Source: Candidatus Woesearchaeota archaeon
GTDB taxonomy: Archaea > Nanobdellota > Nanobdellia > Woesearchaeales > GW2011-AR4
DNA: 10,201 bases
Direction of reading: 5' to 3'
NCBI GenBank assembly: GCA_016185915.1
Contig: JACPMP010000019.1
Location: 1 to 10,201, forward strand
Position numbers and translations under genes: made by a program. Of this stretch, positions 5,744 through 10,201 are shown piece after piece. The notes beneath the pieces are model-generated. The model had not been told where the DNA came from. It saw nothing but the letters and a program-made list of their open reading frames with translations, and did not search any database. Position 1 is the stretch's first letter, and each line of letters begins with the position of its first letter.

Positions 5744-6700
5744 ATGGACAGAAACTTAGCATTAGATTTTGTAAGGGCAACAGAGGCTGCTGCTATAAGC
5801 TCAGCTTTCTGGATGGGCAAGGGCAATGAGAAGTCAGCAGACCAAGCTGCAGTTGAGGCAATGAGAAAAGCATTCAACGTAATAGACATGGATGGCACTA
5901 TTGTCATTGGCGAAGGTGAGCGTGATGAAGCGCCAATGCTCTATATTGGCGAGAAGGTTGGTTCTGGAAAGGGCTTAAAGCTGGATATTGCTGTTGACCC
6001 TCTGGAAGGTACAACAATCACAGCAAGAGGCGACCCTAATGCAATGTCAGTTTTTGCAGCAGCTCCAACAGGCTGCTTGTTAAATGCACCTGATACTTAT
6101 ATGAACAAAATTGCTGTAGGTCCAAAATGCATTGATACTGTTGACTTGGACGCTTCTGTTGAAGAAAATTTGCACGCAGTTGCAGATAAGCTTGACAAAC
6201 CGATTGATGAAGTGACTGTGATAATACTTGATAGGGATAGGCACGAAGAAATAATAGAAAAAATAAGAAAATGCGGATGTAGAATACGGCTAATAAGGGA
6301 CGGGGACATTGCCGGGGCATTAGCGCCTGCAATTGAGGATTCTGGAGTTGATATTTTAATGGGCATAGGAGGCGCTCCAGAAGGAGTTATAGCTGGTGTT
6401 GCGTTGAAATGTCTTGGTGGCGAGATTCAAGCGCGGCTTAAATTCAGAAATGAAGAAGAAAAGCAAAGAGCAAAGAAAATGGGCATTACTGATTTAGACA
6501 AAAAATTAAATATGAATGATTTAGTTTGCAGTGAAGAAGCAATGTTTGCAGCAACAGGGGTAACAGATGGAACAATTCTTAAAGGGGTGCAATTCTTAAG
6601 CGATGGCGCAAAGACTCATTCAATTGTAATGCGCGCAAAAACCAAGACAGTAAGATTTATTGAAGCAACACACAAGTTTGAGCATTTTCCGGATTATTAA
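5744..6700 (+). CDS. glpX: Fructose-1,6-bisphosphatase class II (GlpX type)
   Basis: Hydrolyses fructose 1,6-bisphosphate to fructose 6-phosphate, the committed step of gluconeogenesis; cytosolic and metal dependent. The 318-aa length fits GlpX (roughly 320-340 aa). Diagnostic segments are all present: RNLALDFVRATEAAA at the N-terminus, the metal-site motif IGEGERDEAPML (55-66), VDPLEGTT (84-91), RLIRDGD and MGIGGAPEGVIAGVAL with the GGAPEG substrate loop. Class II enzymes are mainly bacterial; many archaea use the bifunctional FBP aldolase/phosphatase instead, so GlpX here points to replacement or lateral gain. It diverges from the RHH-nucleotidyltransferase across a 126-bp shared control region and is followed 319 bp on by the aldolase. 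Some cyanobacterial relatives also hydrolyse sedoheptulose bisphosphate, and that activity cannot be excluded. Confidence 0.95.
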   Translation: MDRNLALDFVRATEAAAISSAFWMGKGNEKSADQAAVEAMRKAFNVIDMDGTIVIGEGERDEAPMLYIGEKVGSGKGLKLDIAVDPLEGTTITARGDPNAMSVFAAAPTGCLLNAPDTYMNKIAVGPKCIDTVDLDASVEENLHAVADKLDKPIDEVTVIILDRDRHEEIIEKIRKCGCRIRLIRDGDIAGALAPAIEDSGVDILMGIGGAPEGVIAGVALKCLGGEIQARLKFRNEEEKQRAKKMGITDLDKKLNMNDLVCSEEAMFAATGVTDGTILKGVQFLSDGAKTHSIVMRAKTKTVRFIEATHKFEHFPDY

Positions 6701-6766
6701 CAAGTGCAATAAAAACAATCTCAATAAAATAATAAAAATTTAACCCAATAAACATTTAAAAAAATC

Positions 6767-6830
6767 ACGAGAGCGACCTTTATATGTAATTATGTAGAAA
6801 GTAACCCGCTTGTGATTGTTTTAGTGAATG
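6767..6830 (+). promoter_or_regulatory. Conserved leader motif, copy 1 (upstream of aldolase)
   Basis: ACGAGAGCGACCT (6767-6779), then 21 nt, then GTAACCCG (6801-6808), followed by TTTTAGTGAATG (6819-6830). The same parts recur at 9257-9311 with an identical 21-nt spacer. As RNA this copy can form AATCACGAG/CTTGTGATT (6763-6771, 6809-6817, one G-U) and CTTT/AAAG (6778-6781, 6798-6801), enclosing an internal loop made of the conserved bases. It matches no riboswitch I know. Alternatively it is a DNA operator: the spacer holds a TATA-like TTTATATG at 6779-6786. Confidence 0.45.
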
Positions 6831-6839
6831 AATAAGCGA

Positions 6840-6915
6840 GGCAAAACTTAATGTGTGGAATGCGAGAGCGAGCTCGAAGCGAGTTCTCGCTCGCTCATCT
6901 ACCAAAAGTTTTGCC
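6840..6915. repeat. Inverted-repeat element in the FBPase-aldolase gap
   Basis: GGCAAAACTT (6840-6849) and AAGTTTTGCC (6906-6915) enclose a strong GC-rich hairpin, GAGCGAGCTCG (6866-6876) with CGAG-tt-CTCGCTC (6880-6892). A 16-bp core shared with the gap at 1939-1954 follows at 6928-6943. With the leader motif at 6767-6830 this accounts for most of the 319-bp gap 6701-7019; the remainder is plain AT-rich DNA. Confidence 0.5.
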
Positions 6916-6927
6916 GAGCTGTAATCA

Positions 6928-6943
6928 TTGTCGCGAAGCGACG
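6928..6943. repeat. 16-bp hairpin core shared with 1939-1954
   Basis: TTGTCGCGAAGCGACG is identical at 1939-1954 and 6928-6943, both within intergenic inverted-repeat regions. Each can form GTCGC-GAA-GCGAC, a stable triloop hairpin. A 16-bp identity in unrelated AT-rich gaps suggests a dispersed repeat family. Confidence 0.6.
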
Positions 6944-7009
6944 AATAGAAATTTAATTTTAATAATAATGTAAAAGTCAACAAATAAAAAATTAAAAAAT
7001 AAATCAAAA

Positions 7010-7014
7010 GGTGA
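7010..7014 (+). promoter_or_regulatory. Shine-Dalgarno of the aldolase gene
   Basis: GGTGA is followed 5 nt later by the ATG at 7020. The in-frame GTG at 7011 is part of this ribosome-binding site, so the ATG is the better start. The mRNA therefore has a real leader, unlike most genes here. Confidence 0.7.
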
Positions 7015-7019
7015 GAAAA

Positions 7020-7976
7020 ATGACACATCATTTACATATTGCAGCAAAAGACGTGATAGTGCCAGCAGATGTGCCGAAATTAATGGCAGACGAGTATGTT
7101 AAGAACTACCTTAGAATAACACACAACACCGGCAGATTGATGTTATTCGCAGGTGACCAGAAGATTGAGCATTTAAACGATGATTTCTATGGAAAAATAA
7201 AAGTAGGGGATAAAGAAGTTGATATTCCATTAGATGATGCCGATCCTGAGCATTTGTTTAGGATTGCAAGCAAAGCAAAGATTGGAGTTTTTGCAACGCA
7301 GCTTGGATTAATTGCAAAATATGGGTTAAGTTACAAAGAAGTTCCTTATCTTGTGAAACTAAACTCAAAATCGCATCTTGTAAAAACAGCACAAAAAGAC
7401 CCTTTAAGTATTTGTACGAACACAATAAATGATGTTTTAAAATTTAAAAAAGACTCTGGATTAAACATAGTTGGATTAGGCTATACAGTTTATGTTGGAA
7501 GTGAATTTGAAGGTGAGATGTTAAGAGATGCTGCCCAAATTGCATTCCACGCGCACCAGAACGGCATGCTTGCGGTTTTCTGGATGTATCCAAGAGGGAA
7601 AGCAGTTCCTGATGAAAAAGACCCCCACATTGTTGCAGGAGCAGCAGGAGTTGGCGCATGTTTGGGAGCAGATTTTGTTAAAGTGAATTACCCAAAACCG
7701 AAAGAAGGCAAAGCATCAGAAGCATTTAAAGAAGCAATTTTAGCAGCTGGAAAAAGGACAAAAGTCATAACTGCTGGCGGTGGCTCAAAAGGCGTTAGAG
7801 ATTTCTTGCAAGAGACATGGGATCAAATAAATATAAGCGGATGCTGCGGAAATGCAACTGGAAGAAATGTACATCAAAAGCCATTGGACGAAGCAATCAA
7901 AATGGCAAATGCAATAAGTGCGATTACAGTTGAAGGGAAAAACGTTGAAGAAGCGATGGAAGTTTATGAAGGGTAG
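7020..7976 (+). CDS. Class I fructose-bisphosphate aldolase (DhnA/FbaB, DeoC-LacD superfamily)
   Basis: A Schiff-base aldolase joining dihydroxyacetone phosphate and glyceraldehyde 3-phosphate to fructose 1,6-bisphosphate; cytosolic. The 318-aa TIM-barrel protein has the substrate-binding segment LFAGDQKIEH (42-51), the strand YLVKLNSKS (110-118), MLAVFWMYPRG (183-193) and GADFVKVNYP (216-225), where Lys221 is the likely Schiff-base lysine. It ends with the phosphate-binding ITAGGGSKG (250-258) and SGCCGNATGRNVHQ (273-286). It is longer than many archaeal members (about 260-280 aa), with an extra N-terminal stretch and an insertion around 53-75. The product of this enzyme is the substrate of GlpX encoded just upstream. 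Within the superfamily a 2-amino-3,7-dideoxy-D-threo-hept-6-ulosonate synthase is the main alternative, but the neighbours favour FBP aldolase. Confidence 0.88.
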   Translation: MTHHLHIAAKDVIVPADVPKLMADEYVKNYLRITHNTGRLMLFAGDQKIEHLNDDFYGKIKVGDKEVDIPLDDADPEHLFRIASKAKIGVFATQLGLIAKYGLSYKEVPYLVKLNSKSHLVKTAQKDPLSICTNTINDVLKFKKDSGLNIVGLGYTVYVGSEFEGEMLRDAAQIAFHAHQNGMLAVFWMYPRGKAVPDEKDPHIVAGAAGVGACLGADFVKVNYPKPKEGKASEAFKEAILAAGKRTKVITAGGGSKGVRDFLQETWDQINISGCCGNATGRNVHQKPLDEAIKMANAISAITVEGKNVEEAMEVYEG

Positions 7977-8039
7977 TTGACTGATAATTAACATGGCATT
8001 ATACATTAAACTGAAAAAGCACAATAAAAAAATTAGTCG

Positions 8040-8045
8040 TTTTTT
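8040..8045 (+). terminator. Possible oligo-T terminator after the aldolase gene
   Basis: TTTTTT, 64 nt after the aldolase stop, is the longest T-run in the 202-bp aldolase-GAPDH gap and a plausible archaeal termination signal. No stem precedes it. The rest of that gap holds the GAPDH promoter and no supported gene. Confidence 0.35.
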
Positions 8046-8147
8046 AAAAAGTTATTGGAGAATAAGTCAATGCGTCATGTGAGATGAGGAATAGTATGCA
8101 ATACATTAAATTCACATTAACAAAAACATTACAAGACTAATATTGAA

Positions 8148-8154
8148 TTTAAAG
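8148..8154 (+). promoter_or_regulatory. TATA box of the GAPDH gene
   Basis: TTTAAAG is centred 28 bp before the ATG at 8179, so the mRNA should be leaderless. This spacing also argues against the in-frame TTG at 8143, which would lie upstream of the TATA box. Confidence 0.55.
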
Positions 8155-8178
8155 CAACAAACTGAAAGTTTATTCAAA

Positions 8179-9195
8179 ATGACAATCAAAGTTGGAGTTA
8201 ATGGCTATGGAACAATCGGCAAAAGAGTTGCTGATGCAGTTGCAATGCAGAAAGACATGAAATTAATTGGAGTGACAGCACATTCTTATAGCTTTAATAC
8301 AGAGGTTGCGAAACAAAAGGGCTACAAAATATTTACTGTCGACAGTGACAATGATTTGAAATTAAATGGGATAAAATCAGATGGAGACATGAATAATCTT
8401 CTTGAGGAAGTTGACATCATTGTTGATGCAACTCCCAAAAAAGTAGGAAAGGAGAATCTTGATAAATATTACAAGCCAAAAAAAGTAAAAGCAATATTTC
8501 AAGGCGGCGAAAAGCATGAAATTGCTGGCACGTCATTTGTTGCGCAATGCAATTATAATGAAGCATTAAATAAGGATTATGCAAGGATTGTAAGCTGCAA
8601 TACAACTGGCTTGTGCAGGACATTGCATGCTGTTGATAAAAAATATGGAATTGAAAGCGTTCATGCAACGATGATAAGAAGAGGAGCTGACCCCGGCGAC
8701 ATTCATCATGGGCCTATCAATGCAATAGTGCCTGTTTTAGAAATGCCAAGCCATCATGGTCCTGATGTTCAAACTGTATTGCACAATGTTGAAATATTCA
8801 CAACTGCATTAAGCGTGCCATCAACCCTGATGCATTTGCACACGCTAACTGTTGATTTAAAGAAAAAAGCAAATGTTAACGATGTCATTGAATTATTCAA
8901 AAATTCAACTAGAATAAGGATAGTAAGAAATGCAGAGCATTTGCGCTCAACTGCTGAAATCATTGAATTTGCAAGAGATTTAGGAAGATTAAGGGGCGAT
9001 ATGCCTGAAATATGCGTTTGGCAGGAGGCAATTGGAGTCATATCAAACTCATATAACAAGCTGCTTTATATGCAGGCAGTCCATCAGGAATCCGATGTTG
9101 TGCCGGAAAACATCGACTGCATAAGAGCAATGACGGGATTTAAAGATGGAGCCAAATCAATTGCAATGACAAATAAGTGTTTTGGGATAAGATAA
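8179..9195 (+). CDS. gap: Glyceraldehyde-3-phosphate dehydrogenase, archaeal type II (phosphorylating)
   Basis: Interconverts glyceraldehyde 3-phosphate and 1,3-bisphosphoglycerate with NAD(P); cytosolic, probably tetrameric. The 338-aa length is usual for the archaeal enzyme. The Rossmann start is IKVGVNGYGTIGKRVADAV (3-21); the catalytic nucleophile is Cys140 in VSCNTTGLCR; and RRGADPGDIHHGPINAI, PSHHGPDVQTV and LMHLHTLTVDL (with the family His) match archaeal rather than bacterial GAPDH. A frame extension to TTG at 8143 adds 12 non-family residues (MNLKQQTESLFK) and is rejected because MTIKVGVNGYG is the standard N-terminus and fits the promoter. In archaea this enzyme usually works in the gluconeogenic direction, in line with the adjacent aldolase and FBPase genes. 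It has its own promoter. Confidence 0.95.
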   Translation: MTIKVGVNGYGTIGKRVADAVAMQKDMKLIGVTAHSYSFNTEVAKQKGYKIFTVDSDNDLKLNGIKSDGDMNNLLEEVDIIVDATPKKVGKENLDKYYKPKKVKAIFQGGEKHEIAGTSFVAQCNYNEALNKDYARIVSCNTTGLCRTLHAVDKKYGIESVHATMIRRGADPGDIHHGPINAIVPVLEMPSHHGPDVQTVLHNVEIFTTALSVPSTLMHLHTLTVDLKKKANVNDVIELFKNSTRIRIVRNAEHLRSTAEIIEFARDLGRLRGDMPEICVWQEAIGVISNSYNKLLYMQAVHQESDVVPENIDCIRAMTGFKDGAKSIAMTNKCFGIR

Positions 9196-9256
9196 AAAAT
9201 AAATCAATAATCATTATAATAATTCAATAATAAACTACAATAAAAAATCAATAAAA

Positions 9257-9311
9257 ACGAGAACGACCTCTTAATTAAAAGATGATTGAGGTAACCCGTT
9301 TTAGGTGAATG
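9257..9311 (+). promoter_or_regulatory. Conserved leader motif, copy 2 (upstream of alanine dehydrogenase)
   Basis: ACGAGAACGACCT (9257-9269), 21 nt, GTAACCCG (9291-9298), then TTTTAGGTGAATG (9299-9311). The first block differs from the copy at 6767 by one base; the second is identical. A hairpin with AAAACG/CGTTTT (9254-9259, 9297-9302) and CCTC/GAGG (9267-9270, 9288-9291) is possible. Its outer helix is offset from that of copy 1, so base-pair covariation is suggestive rather than clean. The final AGGTGAATG contains a Shine-Dalgarno overlapping the ATG of the 17-codon frame at 9309. Confidence 0.45.
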
Positions 9312-9314
9312 GAC

Positions 9315-9330
9315 TATAAAAATTTTATAA
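9315..9330 (+). promoter_or_regulatory. AT-rich TATA-like palindrome before alanine dehydrogenase
   Basis: TATAAAAATTTTATAA offers TATA boxes centred at about 9318 and 9326. These predict transcription starts around 9345-9353, which would give an almost leaderless alanine dehydrogenase mRNA and exclude the upstream motif from the transcript. The GGAGG at 9345-9349 would then be at the very 5' end. Which promoter is used cannot be told from sequence. Confidence 0.35.
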
Positions 9331-9344
9331 TGAAAGATAGAATT

Positions 9345-9349
9345 GGAGG
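9345..9349 (+). promoter_or_regulatory. Strong Shine-Dalgarno preceding a non-standard start
   Basis: GGAGG ends 6 nt before the ATC at 9356, ideal spacing for initiation there. Nothing else downstream within range is ATG, GTG or TTG in the alanine dehydrogenase frame. This site decides the start proposed for the gene. Confidence 0.6.
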
Positions 9350-9355
9350 CTTAAA

Positions 9356-10201
9356 ATCATAATAGGCATTCCAAAAGAAATCAAAGATAAGGAAAACAGG
9401 GTTGCATTGACTCCTGAAGGAGCTAAAAAATTAACTTCTAATGGGCATGATGTTCTTGTTGAAAGAAATGCAGGTCTTGGAAGCGGATTCAATGATGAAG
9501 AATATTCTAAAAATGGCGCAGCAATTGTTGATACAGAAACTGCATGGAGCGGCGATGCTGTATTAAAAGTGAAAGAGCCCTTAGAGAACGAATACAAATT
9601 TCTAAAAGAAAATCAAATTCTTTTCACATATTTGCATCTTGCTGGAGTTGACAAATCTTTAACAGAAAATCTTCTGAAAAAGAAAGTTACTTCTATTGGA
9701 TATGAAACGGTTGAAGATTCTTACCATCGGCTTCCTTTGCTTGCCCCTATGAGCGCAGTTGCTGGAAACATGGCTGTGCAAATTGGCGCTTATTATCTTG
9801 CAAAATTCAATAATGGCAGAGGAATGATGCTTGGAGAAGTGCTTGGACGTTTTTATGGAAATGTGGTTATTATTGGTGATGGCGTTGTCGGCAGGCATGC
9901 TGCGAAAACGGCCTATGGCATGGGCGCCAATGTTTATCTTTTTGGAAGACATGAAGAAAGGATGGACCATTTAAGGGATGTTATTGGAAGAAAATCGCAC
10001 ATTATGCTTTCAACTCCAGAAAATATTGCAGAGCATATCAAAGACGCTGACTTAGTTGTCGGAGCTGTGCTTGTAACAGGTGCAAAAGCGCCTTATGTTG
10101 TGACAGAAGAAATGGTCAAGACAATGCAAGCTGGCTCTGTAATTGTTGATGTAAGCATTGACCAAGGCGGCTGCATAGAAACATCAATGCCAACAAAACA
10201 T
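9356..10201 (+). CDS. ald: Alanine dehydrogenase, 3'-truncated, apparent ATC start
   Basis: Catalyses NAD-dependent interconversion of L-alanine with pyruvate and ammonia; cytosolic. The 282 visible codons continue past the window; the family has about 360-370 residues. The N-terminus, IIGIPKEIKDKENRVALTP, aligns with family starts M-I-I-G, placing the initiator at ATC 9356-9358. Arg15, Lys73 (KVKEP), His94 (YLHLAG) and Asp269 (SIDQGG) sit at the expected pyruvate-binding and catalytic positions. The NAD site is IIGDGVVGRHAAK (172-184). The first in-frame canonical start, TTG at 9407, would remove Arg15; a stop at 9338-9340 rules out upstream ATGs in this frame. So either ATC (or ATA) initiates, or the assembly has an error: ATC for ATG, or a missing base. 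Saccharopine dehydrogenase and transhydrogenase PntA share the fold but fit the motifs less well. Confidence 0.88.
   Translation, partial: MIIGIPKEIKDKENRVALTPEGAKKLTSNGHDVLVERNAGLGSGFNDEEYSKNGAAIVDTETAWSGDAVLKVKEPLENEYKFLKENQILFTYLHLAGVDKSLTENLLKKKVTSIGYETVEDSYHRLPLLAPMSAVAGNMAVQIGAYYLAKFNNGRGMMLGEVLGRFYGNVVIIGDGVVGRHAAKTAYGMGANVYLFGRHEERMDHLRDVIGRKSHIMLSTPENIAEHIKDADLVVGAVLVTGAKAPYVVTEEMVKTMQAGSVIVDVSIDQGGCIETSMPTKH

Larger units (their letters stand above)
9309..9362 (+). other. 17-codon upstream open frame overlapping the alanine dehydrogenase start
   Basis: The frame begins ATG-GAC-TAT and encodes MDYKNFIMKDRIGGLKS, ending in TAA at 9360-9362. A second in-frame ATG at 9330 follows a TATA-like stretch. 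The stop lies inside ATCATAATAG, 4 nt past the likely ATC start of alanine dehydrogenase and in the frame one base behind it. It could be a leader peptide coupling translation to the next gene. One additional A in the AAAA run at 9353-9356 would fuse it to alanine dehydrogenase, so an assembly indel is an alternative. Confidence 0.35.

Noticed and set aside
6767..6830. Known riboswitch or tRNA for the repeated leader motif
   Set aside because: No match in memory to fluoride, TPP, lysine, glycine, guanidine or other consensus sequences, and no acceptor/T-arm pattern for a tRNA; kept only as an unassigned motif.
7011..7019. GTG start for the aldolase
   Set aside because: The GTG is part of the GGTGA ribosome-binding site for the ATG at 7020.
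8143..8178. TTG-initiated 12-residue extension of GAPDH
   Set aside because: It would lie upstream of the TATA box at 8148 and is not family-like; ATG at 8179 fits the promoter and the family N-terminus.
1..10201. CRISPR arrays, rRNA, tRNA, integrase attachment sites
   Set aside because: I saw no regularly spaced direct repeats, no rRNA-like blocks and no cloverleaf-capable stretch with a GGTTCRANTCC-like T-arm.

Overview
The window looks like archaeal chromosome, most likely from an AT-rich DPANN-type lineage (Woesearchaeota/Pacearchaeota-like); the lineage is an inference, the domain is fairly secure. Reasons: a phosphorylating type II (archaeal) GAPDH; a DhnA-type class I fructose-bisphosphate aldolase; TATA boxes centred 23-29 bp before the start codons of most genes, implying leaderless transcripts; and GGTGA/GGAGG/GGGGG Shine-Dalgarno sequences on the genes that do have leaders. 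Two enzymes, GlpX-type FBPase and RibA, are of types best known from bacteria.

Layout. 1-128 is the 3' end of an open frame, possibly an IS630-like transposase. 227-991 (+) encodes an unrecognised protein that reads as a kinase fold with both catalytic Asp positions changed to Asn. 1050-1655 (-) is ribA. 1656-1991 is a non-coding gap full of GC-rich hairpins. 1992-3296 (-) is a phosphohexomutase. 3455-4358 (-) is a two-gene overlapping unit of unknown function. 4359-4756 is a gap built around a 174-bp inverted-repeat element. 4757-5617 (-) is a sugar-nucleotide pyrophosphorylase carrying an N-terminal ribbon-helix-helix DNA-binding domain. It diverges from 5744-6700 (+), a class II FBPase. 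There follow, all on +, the aldolase (7020-7976), GAPDH (8179-9195) and a 3'-truncated alanine dehydrogenase (from about 9356 to the window end).

Together the genes fit a gluconeogenic module. Alanine dehydrogenase links alanine and pyruvate; GAPDH, aldolase and FBPase lead from triose phosphates to fructose 6-phosphate; the phosphohexomutase and nucleotidyltransferase activate hexose for glycan synthesis.

The most notable observations are: (a) alanine dehydrogenase has no ATG/GTG/TTG at its expected start, but an ATC placed 6 nt after a GGAGG and overlapped by the stop of a 17-codon upstream frame; (b) a motif pair with an exact 21-nt spacer lies before both the aldolase and alanine dehydrogenase genes; (c) the RHH-nucleotidyltransferase fusion sits beside a divergent promoter region with a perfect 10-bp tandem repeat and a dyad around its own TATA box; (d) the degenerate kinase; and (e) nested-hairpin intergenic elements, two of which share a 16-bp core.
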